64,000 nt of DNA from Pseudorhodoferax sp965279475 (GTDB lineage Bacteria; Pseudomonadota; Gammaproteobacteria; Burkholderiales; Burkholderiaceae_C). How positions within the stretch are numbered: the stretch's first letter is position 1; each line of letters opens with the position of its first letter. A program made the position numbers and the translations under genes. This document shows positions 9,013-18,262 of this stretch, in pieces. Under the pieces are notes generated by a model. It did no database searches and had not been told where the DNA came from. It saw only the letters and a list, made by a program, of their open reading frames with translations. The stretch is from positions 1,426,001 through 1,490,000 of the forward strand of contig CBDIIA010000002.1 in NCBI GenBank assembly GCA_965279475.1. Reading direction: 5' to 3'.

Positions 9013-10310
9013 GCGGCGCTCCTTGCAGCGCTGAGCACAGCGCCACCGCCGCTGGTCTCATCGCCCACGCGATCCTGCAATCGTGCGTACGCCCACTGCG
9101 CTCCCCAGGCCAGCGCACCGCCCGCGGCAAACAGGCCCGCTGGCACCAGCCACGTCAACGCCGACGTTGGTGACCAACGGGCGCCACCCAGGCTCACCGG
9201 TGGCCACGCCCCCGACGGGCTGGCAGCGGCCAGTGCCCGGTAGTCCTGCGAGAAGATGCGTTGCAGCAACTCGACCAGGAACGCGGTGCCGGCCGACACC
9301 AGCACCGACGCCAGCACGGCCGCCAGCAGCATCGGCAGCAGCCGCACCGCGCCAAAGCGCCGGGCCAGCCCGCGCCAGATCGCCACCATCCCGGCCAGGC
9401 CATCGGGCATGAACATCATCACCAGCAGAAACAGTAAGCCTTGGTACAGCAGCCACGATTGCGTGAGGTCGGACACCGCGTAGCCGAAGAAGGTCATCAG
9501 CGAAGCCCCCAGTGCGGGCCCGAGGAACACCTTGACGCCGCCGATGTAGGTGTTGAGCAGAACCGATGCCGACAGCGTGGCGTCGAACACGACGTAGTTG
9601 GTCGCCTCGTTGTTGATGACCTGCAGTGCGCCGGCCACACCCGAGAACATCGCCGAGATCGCAAACACCAGCACGCTCAAGCCGTGCACGTCATAGCCGA
9701 GGAAGGCCAGCCGATGGCTGTTCTCGCGCAGACCCAGTGCCAGCCTGCCCACGGGCGTGCGCGTGTAGAAGAACAGCAGCGCAAGCGAACCGAGCACCCA
9801 GGCCAGCACAAGGTAGTAGACCTGCGTGGTGGAGCCGAACGTCAGACCCATCGAAGGCAGGCGCATCGACGACACCCCGGCCTCGCCGCCGAACAATCCC
9901 TTCAAATGCGGCGCAATGGCGTGCAGCAGTTCCGCGATGGCCAGCGTGATCATCGCGAAGTAGGTGCCGCTGCGCTTGGTGGCAAACCAGCCCGCGCCGG
10001 CCCCCACCACCAGCCCGACGACTGCGCCTGCGATCGGCAACAGCGGCGTGGGCAACAGCCCCGTGCCGCCAAAAGCATTCATCGCATGGACGGTGGCGAA
10101 CGCGCCGACGCCGAAGTACGCGGCGTGACCGAACGACAGCATGCCGGCCTGGCCGCACACGACGTTGTAGGCGCTGGCAAAGAGCGCAGCGATCAGCATC
10201 TGGATGGCCGCGTTGAGCAGACCTGGTGTCAGCAATGCGGGCGCGCAGACGAGCAACGCCACGCCGATAGCGATGAAGAGGGCGGTCGAGCCTGATCTCG
10301 ATCGCGTCAT
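9009..10310 (-). CDS. Branched-chain-type ABC transporter permease (LivM type)
   Basis: A 433-residue multi-span inner-membrane permease. The family core is seen in NVVCGQAGMLSFGHAAYFGVGAFA and in FSGVAGALQVINNEATNYVVF. The ATG at 10310 (MTRSRSG) overlaps the LivH-type stop by four bases. After the usual end of the domain (MPDGLAGMVAIWRGL, near residue 315) there is an extra C-terminal stretch of about 115 residues with two more predicted membrane spans and a loop of about 40 residues between them. I know of no function for it. Confidence 0.9.
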   Translation of the reverse strand: MTRSRSGSTALFIAIGVALLVCAPALLTPGLLNAAIQMLIAALFASAYNVVCGQAGMLSFGHAAYFGVGAFATVHAMNAFGGTGLLPTPLLPIAGAVVGLVVGAGAGWFATKRSGTYFAMITLAIAELLHAIAPHLKGLFGGEAGVSSMRLPSMGLTFGSTTQVYYLVLAWVLGSLALLFFYTRTPVGRLALGLRENSHRLAFLGYDVHGLSVLVFAISAMFSGVAGALQVINNEATNYVVFDATLSASVLLNTYIGGVKVFLGPALGASLMTFFGYAVSDLTQSWLLYQGLLFLLVMMFMPDGLAGMVAIWRGLARRFGAVRLLPMLLAAVLASVLVSAGTAFLVELLQRIFSQDYRALAAASPSGAWPPVSLGGARWSPTSALTWLVPAGLFAAGGALAWGAQWAYARLQDRVGDETSGGGAVLSAARSAA

Positions 10311-11248
10311 GTTTTCTCGCCCATCAACCCGGCCGGCCGCAGCATCAGCACCAGCAACATCAACGCAAACGGAATCGTGCCTGCCAGGCTGGACAGCTTC
10401 AGGGTCAGCAGGCCACCCACGCTCTCGGCCCACGCGCGCGCACCGACCAAGCCCAGCAGGTCGGCCAGCGTCGCGTCGATGCCGACGGCCAGCGAGGTGA
10501 TCACGCCGATCAGCAGCGACGCGAGCATCGCGCCTTCCAGCGATCCGAGCCCGCCGACCACCACCACCACGAAGATCATCACGCCCAGCTCGAGCGCCAT
10601 GTTCGGATTGGTGGTGTAGAACGCGCCGGCCACGGCACCGGCCAGGCCGGCCAGGCCGGCGCCGACACCGAACACGCCCATGAACACCAGCGGCACGTTG
10701 TGCCCCAGCGCCTCGGCCATGCGGGGCCGGTGGATCGCCGAACGCACGACGATGCCAACCCGTGTGCGTGTGAGCAGCAGATGGATCGCGACGAACATGG
10801 CCACGGCCACGCCACCCATCAGCAGCCGGTACGCGGGATAGTCGGCGCTGCCGATGGTGAAGGCCGCGAAGTCCAGCGACGCCGGCACCCGGTAGTTGAC
10901 CGGGTAGTTGCCGAAGAACAGCTTGATCAGTTCGGCCACGATGAACGACAGGCCGAAGGTCAGCAGCAGCTCGTGCGCGTGCCCGTGGTGGTGCACGCGG
11001 CGCAGGAAGAACCGCTCGACCACCACGCCGACCAGGGCCACCAGCAGCGGCGCGGCCACCAGCGCGCCCCAGAACCCGAGCGGCTGCTGCAGCGCATACG
11101 CGAAGTAGGCGCCCAGCATGTAGAACGACGCGTGGGCGAAGTTCAGCACGCCCATCATGCCGAAGATGAGCGTCAAGCCGGCCGACACCATGAACAGCAG
11201 CAGGCCGTAGATGACGCCGTTCAGCAGGGCAACGGCAAGCGTGTCCAC
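10307..11248 (-). CDS. Branched-chain-type ABC transporter permease (LivH type)
   Basis: A 313-residue membrane permease with the LivH-family motifs GVIYGLLLFMVSAGLTLIFG near the N-terminus, MMGVLNFAHASFYMLGAY, and GGLGSLEGAMLASLLIG. It has about eight hydrophobic helices. It pairs with the LivM-type subunit, overlapping its start, and begins 5 bp after the stop of the binding-protein gene. The gene order binding protein, LivH, LivM, LivG, LivF is that of a complete hydrophobic-amino-acid-type importer. Confidence 0.92.
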   Translation of the reverse strand: MDTLAVALLNGVIYGLLLFMVSAGLTLIFGMMGVLNFAHASFYMLGAYFAYALQQPLGFWGALVAAPLLVALVGVVVERFFLRRVHHHGHAHELLLTFGLSFIVAELIKLFFGNYPVNYRVPASLDFAAFTIGSADYPAYRLLMGGVAVAMFVAIHLLLTRTRVGIVVRSAIHRPRMAEALGHNVPLVFMGVFGVGAGLAGLAGAVAGAFYTTNPNMALELGVMIFVVVVVGGLGSLEGAMLASLLIGVITSLAVGIDATLADLLGLVGARAWAESVGGLLTLKLSSLAGTIPFALMLLVLMLRPAGLMGEKT

Positions 11249-11253
11249 GGGGC

Positions 11254-12504
11254 TCAGGCCGGGCGCTGCATCTTGCAGCTGGCCTGGGCCGGCGTCGAGG
11301 CTTCGGAGGCGGAGAAAACCTTCACCGGCTTGAAGCCCATGTCGGTATCGTCGACCTTGTACCTGGCATCCTTCGCCACGGTGGAGACGACCATGGGCAG
11401 CAGCGCCTGGTGGTCGTCGGCACGCATGCTCATCTCACCCACCGGGGTCTGCACCTTGACGGTTTCCAGCAGCTTGGCGAACGCATTGACGTTCAGGTTG
11501 CCGCCCTGTGGCTGCGTGCGCTTCAGCGCCTCGGCGACCATCATCAAGCCGAATGCGGTCTGCGGCTCGGTTGCCGCCGGCAGGTGGCCTGTCTTGCCCC
11601 TGTAGTCGTTCATGAAGCGCTCGCCGGCGGCGCCACCGGCCTCGGCGCTGAAGGTGTGCGCGATGTAGTGGCCCACCGCCAGATCGCCGGCATTGGCCAG
11701 GTTGCCCGGTTGGTCGAGGTAGATGGTGCCGAAGCGCGCCTTCAGGCCAGCGGCCTTGGTGGCCTTCATCAGCAGCAGCAGGTCATTGGACCAGTTGCCG
11801 GTCATCACGGTGTCGGCCTTGGCGGCGCCGATCTTGGCGACATAGGGCGCGAAGTCCTGGATCTTGTTGACGTCGTGCAGTGTCTTCTCGACCACCTGGT
11901 AGCCGCCGAGCGGGGCCGTGTCGACGATGGCCTTCTCGACGTCCTGGCCCCACGAATAGTTCTGGTTGATCGCATACACCCTGGTGCCCAGCACGTTGTC
12001 CTGCTTCATCGCCAGCACCAGCGCCTTGATGCGCACCGGTGCATTGCCGGCCATGCGGAAGTGGTGGAAGTGGCAGCGCTCGCCGGTCAGCTCCTGCGCC
12101 TCGGCGCCCACGTTGATGTAGACCAGCTCCTTGCCCGGGTTGCGGATGTTGTGCTTGCGCACGTCCTCGGAGATCTGCCCGCCGATGGCCGACGACGCGC
12201 CCTGCACGACGATGTTGACGCCATCGGCAATGGCGGCCTTGACCTTGTCGGCCGCGCCCGTGGGGCCGCCCTGGTTGTCGTACTCCAGCAGCTGCACCGG
12301 CTGGCCACCCCAGCCACCTTCGGAGTTCATCCGATCGATCACGTAGCGCACTGCCGAGCGGTACATGAGGCCTGATGCAGCCTGCGGACCGGACAGGGTT
12401 TCGACCAGACCGATCTTGACCGGGTCGGCCAACGCGCTTGCGCCTGAGCAGACCAGCACGCTTGCAATGGCAAGCGCGGAGAGGTGATGGCGGGGATTTT
12501 TCAT
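11254..12504 (-). CDS. ABC transporter periplasmic substrate-binding protein (Leu/Ile/Val-binding family)
   Basis: A 416-residue periplasmic binding protein with a Sec signal peptide (cleavage probably after SGASALA, near residue 26). The mature start DPVKIGLVETLSGPQAASG is typical of the peripla_BP_6 family. It captures the ligand for the permeases downstream. The ATG at 12504 has a strong AGGAGAC site. Such proteins in Burkholderiales often bind aromatic or carboxylic acids rather than leucine. With a BKACE and an SDR in the same operon, a hydroxy or keto acid is the likelier ligand (inference). Confidence 0.9.
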   Translation of the reverse strand: MKNPRHHLSALAIASVLVCSGASALADPVKIGLVETLSGPQAASGLMYRSAVRYVIDRMNSEGGWGGQPVQLLEYDNQGGPTGAADKVKAAIADGVNIVVQGASSAIGGQISEDVRKHNIRNPGKELVYINVGAEAQELTGERCHFHHFRMAGNAPVRIKALVLAMKQDNVLGTRVYAINQNYSWGQDVEKAIVDTAPLGGYQVVEKTLHDVNKIQDFAPYVAKIGAAKADTVMTGNWSNDLLLLMKATKAAGLKARFGTIYLDQPGNLANAGDLAVGHYIAHTFSAEAGGAAGERFMNDYRGKTGHLPAATEPQTAFGLMMVAEALKRTQPQGGNLNVNAFAKLLETVKVQTPVGEMSMRADDHQALLPMVVSTVAKDARYKVDDTDMGFKPVKVFSASEASTPAQASCKMQRPA

Positions 12505-12548
12505 GGATGTCTCCTGGGTTGAATGGGTTGGAGGAACGCGCGTCGGCT

Positions 12549-13340
12549 TCAGAGGTATTCCAGATTGCCGTCGACGCTGATGGCCTGGCCGGTCAGGTTG
12601 CGCGCCGCGGGCGAGCAGAGAAAGAGCGCCATCGCGGCGACGTCGTCGGCGCTGACCATGCGCCGCAGCGAGATCTTTTGCAGGTAGCTGTCGCGCGTGG
12701 CTGCCACGCTGGTGCCGGTGGCGGCGGCGCGCGCGGCGATCACCGCGTCCATGCGTTCGCCTTCGACCGTGCCCGGAAGGATGGCATTGACGCGCACGCC
12801 CGACGGGCCCAGCTCGATGGCCAGCGATTTCATCAACCCCACCACGGCCCACTTGGTCGACGCGTACGAGGTCCGCAGCGGATACCCCAGGCGCCCCGCG
12901 ACCGAGCTCATCGCGATCACGCAGGGGCTCAGGGTCGACTGCCGCAGCAGCGGCACGGCACGGCGCGCAAACAGGAACTGGCCCGTCAGGTTCACCGCCA
13001 CGGTGCGCTCCCACTGGCCGGGGTCGAGGTCTTCGATCGGCCCGGTGGGCCCCGGGATCCCGGCGTTGTTGACCAGCACGTCCAGCCCTCCCAGGGTGCC
13101 GCGCACGTCGTCGAACACGAGGTCGACATCCTGCTCGACCGACGCGTCCGCCGTGCTGGTGGTGATACCCGGCGCCTGTGTGCCCAGGCGGTCCAGCGCC
13201 GCGCGGTCGATGTCGCACACGTGCACATGGGCACCGGCCTCGCAGAACGCGCGGGCGATGCTGGCGCCGATGCCGCTGGCGCCGGCGGTCACCAGCACCT
13301 TCAGGCCCCGGGGCGGTCGCAGTGCGTCAAGAATGGTCAT
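12549..13340 (-). CDS. SDR-family NAD(P)-dependent dehydrogenase
   Basis: A 263-residue classical short-chain dehydrogenase. The cofactor motif is TAGASGIG, followed by VLVNNAG, the catalytic Ser in AMSSVAG and the YxxxK pair in SYASTK. CDIDR after the second strand suggests NAD preference. It is the first gene of the block that runs through the importer to the BKACE gene, 44 bp ahead of the binding protein. A plausible role is to oxidise an imported beta-hydroxy acid to the beta-keto acid that BKACE cleaves (inference from context). Confidence 0.88.
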   Translation of the reverse strand: MTILDALRPPRGLKVLVTAGASGIGASIARAFCEAGAHVHVCDIDRAALDRLGTQAPGITTSTADASVEQDVDLVFDDVRGTLGGLDVLVNNAGIPGPTGPIEDLDPGQWERTVAVNLTGQFLFARRAVPLLRQSTLSPCVIAMSSVAGRLGYPLRTSYASTKWAVVGLMKSLAIELGPSGVRVNAILPGTVEGERMDAVIAARAAATGTSVAATRDSYLQKISLRRMVSADDVAAMALFLCSPAARNLTGQAISVDGNLEYL

Positions 13341-13575
13341 CGTTGGTCCTCATGGCATCGGGGCCGCGTCGGTCGAAGCCGCAACTGTCGGGCAGTCGGT
13401 GGGCGCATCCAATGTGCTGGGCGCACACCGCACGCGAGTGGCCTATGTGCGCACGGGACTCCGTGCAAACCCTAGGATTTGCGCGCATGGTTGCGTCGTG
13501 CCCGCAGGAATGCGTGCAGGTCTGCTAGGCTCCGTCCCGTTGCGATGCCGGATGGCCGTAACAAGGAGCGACGCC

Positions 13576-15546
13576 ATGCACAGCGCGGTTTGTGGAGACG
13601 AGACGGAGCGCATCACCGGGGAGCTGATCGAGCTGCTGCACCAAGGTGCATCGGCCGAAGAGTTCGCGATGCGGCTGGCCCAGGTGGAGACTCTGCCGGG
13701 CACGCGGGTCGACAAGGCGGCGCTGGTCGAACGCATCCGCATGGCGATGGCGGTGCGCAATCGACTCGAATCTCTGCAGCAGCGCGAAAGCGGCATGCTC
13801 GCGGTCGTGGAGTCGGCACGCGACCTGTCCGGACGCCTCGACCAGAAGGAACTGCTGCACGCCATCGTCTCGCGCGCGCGCAGGCTGCTCGGCTCCCAGG
13901 TCGCCTGGCTGTCGGCCTACGACACCGAACTCGACGCGTTCCACGTGCGGGCCGCCGACGGTGCGCTGTCGCAGAGCACGGGTGACATGGTGGCCGCGCG
14001 TGAACACGGTATCGTGAGCGTGGTGGTGGCCACGAGGCTGCCGTTCACCACGCCCGACTACCTGCACGACAAGCGCTTCGCGCATGACGCGAAGCTCGAT
14101 GCCACCTTCCGGGACGAAGGCATCGCGGCGGTGGTCGGCGTCCCCCTGCTCTGGGAGAACGACGTCATCGGCCTGCTGTTCGTGGCCGACCGTTACCAGC
14201 GCACCCATACCGCGCTGAGCATCTCCATCCTGTCGACGCTGGCGACCCACGCCGCGGTGGCCATCAAGAACGCCATGGCCTTCGAGCAGGCCCAGGCGGC
14301 GGTGCGGACGGCCGAGCTGGCGCGCGCGGAACTGGAACGGCACATGCGCAGCGTGCAGGCCGCGGCCGAAGCGCACGAACGGCTGACCAGCCTGCTGGCC
14401 CGCGGCTCCTCGCTGGCGCAGTTGTGCCAGTCGGTGGCCGAGCTGATGGAGGCCAGCGTGCTGGTGCTCGACGAGACGGCCCACGTGATCGCACGCGGCA
14501 CCGTTCCTGGCCGGGACCCGGGCGGAGCCGATGCCTACGAGGCGCACGGCCGGCACAGCAGCGCACTGGTCGAGGCGCTGGGGCGCAGCCGGCGGGTCGG
14601 GCGCTCGGTTGTGGCCTACGAAGAAGGTGGGGAAACCTGCCGGCTCAACGCGGTGATTGGCGGCGACGACGTGCTGGGCTCGGTGCTGCTCTACCGCCAG
14701 AGCCCGCTCGACGAGATGTCGATCCGCACCTTCGAGCGCAGCACCAGCATCATCGGCATCGTGCTGCTCTCGCACGAGCGGACGGAGGCGGCCAAGAGCC
14801 GCGACCTGTCCGAGTTGCTGCGGGGCCTGGTGTCGCTGCGGCAGGACGACCTCGGGCTGCTGGCCGAGCGCGCCGCGCGCCTCGGTCTCGACCTGGCGCG
14901 CCCCTGCTCATTGATCCTGATCGACCTGGGCCGTGCCGGTGCCGGCTACGTCGCGCGCCGCCTGCGTGCGGCCAACCTGTTGCCCGAGGTGGTGTTCGAC
15001 GACCACGAGGGCGTACTCTCGGTGCTGTGCGCGACCACGCGGCTGGAAGACGTGCGGCGCGTGCTGATCGAACTGGCCTCGCAGCATGCCGGCAGCGCCT
15101 ACCGTGGCGTGGTGTCCCGGCCGATCGCCGCGCAGGCCGAGATCCCCGCCCTGCACGCGGCGCTGCGCCGTGCGTTGCCCGTGCTGGAGCGCATCGGCGT
15201 GCAAGGCAAGATCGTCGCGCAGAACGAAATGGCGTTGTACTCGACGCTGTTCGAGAGCCACGACCGCGCCAGCCTCGACGCGTTCCTGGAGGCCACGATC
15301 GGCACCCTGACCGCGCACGACCAACGCCGCGGCTCCGAGCTGACCACGACCCTGCTGGCGTATTTCGACGCCAACCAGAACGCCAAGGCCGTCGCGCTGC
15401 GCCTGGGCATCCACGTCAACACCGTGCGCCAGCGGCTGGCCACCATCGAGGAACTGCTGGGCCACTGGGGCAATGCGACGCGGGCGCTCGAGTTGCACAT
15501 GGCGTTGCGGTTGTGGCACCTGTGCGAGCGGGGCGCGGACGGCTAG
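13576..15546 (+). CDS. GAF-domain PucR/CdaR-type transcriptional regulator
   Basis: A 656-residue regulator. Residues about 90-225 form a GAF sensory domain (LLHAIVSRARRLLGSQ through THAAVAIKNAMAFEQ). A coiled stretch and a CdaR-like middle region follow. A PucR-type helix-turn-helix lies at about 600-630 (NQNAKAVALRLGIHVNTVRQRL). The ATG at 13576 is preceded by AAGGAG at 13563. It is divergent from the SDR/importer/BKACE block, across a 235-bp region, and is the obvious candidate to control that block, sensing the substrate or an intermediate through the GAF domain. Confidence 0.88.
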   Translation: MHSAVCGDETERITGELIELLHQGASAEEFAMRLAQVETLPGTRVDKAALVERIRMAMAVRNRLESLQQRESGMLAVVESARDLSGRLDQKELLHAIVSRARRLLGSQVAWLSAYDTELDAFHVRAADGALSQSTGDMVAAREHGIVSVVVATRLPFTTPDYLHDKRFAHDAKLDATFRDEGIAAVVGVPLLWENDVIGLLFVADRYQRTHTALSISILSTLATHAAVAIKNAMAFEQAQAAVRTAELARAELERHMRSVQAAAEAHERLTSLLARGSSLAQLCQSVAELMEASVLVLDETAHVIARGTVPGRDPGGADAYEAHGRHSSALVEALGRSRRVGRSVVAYEEGGETCRLNAVIGGDDVLGSVLLYRQSPLDEMSIRTFERSTSIIGIVLLSHERTEAAKSRDLSELLRGLVSLRQDDLGLLAERAARLGLDLARPCSLILIDLGRAGAGYVARRLRAANLLPEVVFDDHEGVLSVLCATTRLEDVRRVLIELASQHAGSAYRGVVSRPIAAQAEIPALHAALRRALPVLERIGVQGKIVAQNEMALYSTLFESHDRASLDAFLEATIGTLTAHDQRRGSELTTTLLAYFDANQNAKAVALRLGIHVNTVRQRLATIEELLGHWGNATRALELHMALRLWHLCERGADG

Positions 15547-15589
15547 AACGCGCCCGGACGGCCCAGCAGGGCGCGGCCCGCGACAGCCG

Positions 15590-16486
15590 TCATGCAGACG
15601 CGGCGAACGGTTGCAGCGACGCGCGGACCGCGTCGATGAAGACCCGCGTGCGCTGGGGCAGCAGGCGCGCATGCGGGTAGACCACGTGGATCGGTGGCCG
15701 CTCCGGCTCGAAGTCTTCCAGCACGATGCGCAGCTTCTTCGCGCTGACCTGGGGTGCCACCTGGTACGACAGGAAAGTGCCGAAGCCCGCGCCCGCGACA
15801 CAGGCATCCACGGCCGGTGCGATCTCATTGAATTCGAGCCGGCCCCGCACGTCCAGCCGCAGTTGCCGCTTGCCGTCCTGGAACGGCCCCCAGTCGAGCG
15901 CATGCGCCACCACCCGCACGCACGGCGCCTGCAGCAGCTCGCGCGGATGCGAGGGTACGCCGTGGCTGCGCAGTAGCGCGGGGCTGGCCACCACCACGCG
16001 CCGGATGCGGCCGATCGGCAGCGCAACGAGGCTGGAGTCGTCCAGGGCCCCGATGCGGATGCCGGCGTCGATGCCTTCCTCGAGCAGATTCACCACGCGG
16101 TCCATCAGCAGCAGGCGGCAGCGCAACAGCGGGTGTTGCTGCACCAGGCGCGTGATGACCGGGGCCACGTGCATCTGGCCGAACAGCATGGGCGCGGTCA
16201 CGGTCAACAGGCCTGACGGTTCGACCGCACCGGCTGCCAGTGCGGCTTCGGCATCGTCGACCGCGCCCAGCAGTTGCCGGCAGTTGTCCAGGTGCCTGCG
16301 GCCTTCGTCGGTCAGGGCAATGCGGCGCGTCGTGCGATGGAACAGGCGCACGCGCAGGTGCGCCTCGTAGGCCGCCAGGCTGCGCACCACGGCCGGCAGC
16401 GAACTCTCCAGCTTGCGCGCGGCAGCCGTCAGGCTGCCGGTGTCGGCAATCGTCACGAAGGTCAGCATCGCCCGCAGTCGGTCCAT
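15590..16486 (-). CDS. LysR-family transcriptional regulator
   Basis: A 298-residue LysR regulator. Its N-terminal winged helix reads MDRLRAMLTFVTIADTGSLTAAARKL and ends in LFHRTTRRIALTDEGR, followed by a periplasmic-binding-like effector domain. The ATG at 16486 is the family-like start; the open frame to 16579 is not similar. It is divergent from the GST/PNPOx-like gene pair, across 113 bp, and probably regulates it. Its stop is 43 bp from the end of the convergent PucR-type gene. Confidence 0.9.
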   Translation of the reverse strand: MDRLRAMLTFVTIADTGSLTAAARKLESSLPAVVRSLAAYEAHLRVRLFHRTTRRIALTDEGRRHLDNCRQLLGAVDDAEAALAAGAVEPSGLLTVTAPMLFGQMHVAPVITRLVQQHPLLRCRLLLMDRVVNLLEEGIDAGIRIGALDDSSLVALPIGRIRRVVVASPALLRSHGVPSHPRELLQAPCVRVVAHALDWGPFQDGKRQLRLDVRGRLEFNEIAPAVDACVAGAGFGTFLSYQVAPQVSAKKLRIVLEDFEPERPPIHVVYPHARLLPQRTRVFIDAVRASLQPFAASA

Positions 16487-16599
16487 CGCCGCATCGTAGT
16501 CGATTGCTCCGTTTATCGGAGCAGTGAAATGCAATTGAAGCCATTTATGGATGGCAGCGTTCGTAAAACAATGGCGCATCTTTCTGCAAGGAGTCCCTC

Positions 16600-17253
16600 A
16601 TGCCATCCGCCACCCCCGCCCAGCCGATCGTGTTGTACCGCCACCCGCTGTCCGGCCACTGCCACCGCGTGGAGTTGATGCTCTCGCTGCTGGATCTGCC
16701 GTACGAGACCCGCGACGTCGACCTGCTGGCGCGTGCGCAGAAGACGCCGGAGTTCCTGGCGATGAATCCGTTCGGCACGGTGCCGGTGATCCGCGACGGC
16801 GAGGTGACCCTGGCCGATTCGAACGCGATCCTGGTCTACCTGGTGCAGCGTTATGCAAGCAACGCCGACGCGTGGTGGCCACGCGATGCGTTGCGGGCCG
16901 CTGCGGTGCAGCGCTGGCTGTCGATCGCGGCCGGCGAACTGGCGTTCGGGCCGGCCGCCGCGCGCGTGATCGAGTTGTTCGGCCTGCCGACGGATCCTGC
17001 GCCGGCGATGGCGCGGGCCCGCCAGCTGTTCGGCGTGATGGACACGCTGTTGGCCGCGACCCCTTTCCTTGCCGGGGGCGCGCCGACGGTGGCCGATGTG
17101 GCGCTGTACAGCTACACCGCGCATGCGCCGGAAGGCGGGGTGTCGCTGGATGCGTTTGCGCATGTGCGTGCCTGGCTGGCACGGGTGGAGGCGCTGCCGC
17201 GGTTCAGGCCGATGGCCCGCAGCGCCATCGGGCTCCTGAGGAGCGCGGCATGA
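16600..17253 (+). CDS. Glutathione S-transferase family protein
   Basis: A 217-residue cytosolic GST. The N-terminal thioredoxin fold (IVLYRHPLSGHCHRVELML) carries the glutathione contacts NPFGTVPVI and the DSNAI motif. An all-helical C-terminal domain follows, with the capping motif GGAPTVADVALYSY. It conjugates or transfers glutathione; the substrate is unknown. AAGGAG lies 6 bp before the ATG. The stop overlaps the start of the next gene by four bases, so the pair forms an operon. Confidence 0.9.
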   Translation: MPSATPAQPIVLYRHPLSGHCHRVELMLSLLDLPYETRDVDLLARAQKTPEFLAMNPFGTVPVIRDGEVTLADSNAILVYLVQRYASNADAWWPRDALRAAAVQRWLSIAAGELAFGPAAARVIELFGLPTDPAPAMARARQLFGVMDTLLAATPFLAGGAPTVADVALYSYTAHAPEGGVSLDAFAHVRAWLARVEALPRFRPMARSAIGLLRSAA

Positions 17254-18221
17254 GCGGCGCGCCGGGCCGCCCCGAGCAAACTCGCATCGCAGCAGCGGGG
17301 GCAGGCACACCCGCGTACACCGAGGCGTTCCATGCCGGCGAGCAAGCGATGCAGGCCCGCGTCGGTGTGCGCGCAAGGCTGGCCGAGGTCGGCTCGCGCG
17401 TGATCCGCGATGCGATGCCGGACCAGCACCGCGACTTCTTCGCGCAGCTGCCGTTCGTCGTGGTCGGCAGCATCGACGGCGACGGGCAGCCGTGGGCCTC
17501 GGTGCTGACGGGGGCGCCGGGTTTCATGCGCTCGCCCGATCCGTCGCGGCTGCGGATCGCGGCCTTGCCCTTTGCGCACGACCCGTTGCACGCCACGCTG
17601 GTCGAAGGCGCGACGATCGGGCTGCTGGGCATCGAGCCGCATACACGCCGGCGCAACCGGATGAACGGCGACGTCGCTGCGCTCCATGCGGGCGGCTTCA
17701 GCGTGGTCGTGCGGCAGAGCTTCGGCAACTGTCCCAAGTACATCCACCCGCGCCATGCCAGCTTCGATGCAGCGGCCGCGCGGCCGGGACCGGTTCTGGC
17801 CAGCGGCGCGCTCGATGCGGCAGCCCGCCGGATCATTGCCGAGGCCGACACTATCTTCATGGCCAGCGCATCCTCGCCGGCACCGGCCGCGTCAGCCGAC
17901 AGGTCGCAGGGCGTAGACGTGTCGCACCGCGGCGGGCCGCAGGGTTTCGTGCAGATTGACGACGACATCCTCACGGTGCCTGACTTCGCCGGCAACCTGT
18001 TCTTCAATACGCTGGGCAATCTGGCCGTCCATCCGCAAGCCGGCCTGCTGTTCATCGATTTCGCGCGGGGCGATCTGCTGTACGTGGCGGCGCGGGCCGA
18101 GATCGTCTGGGACGGGCCGGCAGTGGCGGCCGTGCCCGGGGCGCAGCGCCTGTTGCGGCTGCACGTGGAACAGGTACGGCGGGTAGAGCGCGCGGCGCCG
18201 CTACGTTGGGATGTCGTCTAG
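17250..18221 (+). CDS. Pyridoxamine 5'-phosphate oxidase-like flavin-nucleotide-binding protein
   Basis: A 323-residue protein of the PNPOx-like FMN-binding split-barrel class. Motifs are HRDFFAQLPFVVVGSIDGDGQPWASVLTGAPGF, the RRNRMNG segment, CPKYIHPR and a C-terminal FAGNLFFNTLGNLAVHPQAGLLFIDF. This set is typical of the subgroup often fused to ferredoxin reductase domains in other bacteria; no such fusion is present here. The ATG at 17250 overlaps the GST stop and has GAGGAG upstream. Function is probably a flavin-dependent redox or detoxification step; the substrate is unknown. Confidence 0.82.
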   Translation: MSGAPGRPEQTRIAAAGAGTPAYTEAFHAGEQAMQARVGVRARLAEVGSRVIRDAMPDQHRDFFAQLPFVVVGSIDGDGQPWASVLTGAPGFMRSPDPSRLRIAALPFAHDPLHATLVEGATIGLLGIEPHTRRRNRMNGDVAALHAGGFSVVVRQSFGNCPKYIHPRHASFDAAAARPGPVLASGALDAAARRIIAEADTIFMASASSPAPAASADRSQGVDVSHRGGPQGFVQIDDDILTVPDFAGNLFFNTLGNLAVHPQAGLLFIDFARGDLLYVAARAEIVWDGPAVAAVPGAQRLLRLHVEQVRRVERAAPLRWDVV

Positions 18222-18262
18222 GCGGCGCATGTCCGTCCAGCGATCCGGCTGGCGGCATGTTT

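Noticed and set aside
13341..13575. Sigma-54 promoter between the SDR and the PucR-type regulator
   Set aside because: The region has several GC-rich imperfect repeats (TGTGC/GCACA), but no TGGCAC-N5-TTGC motif and no convincing sigma-70 boxes.
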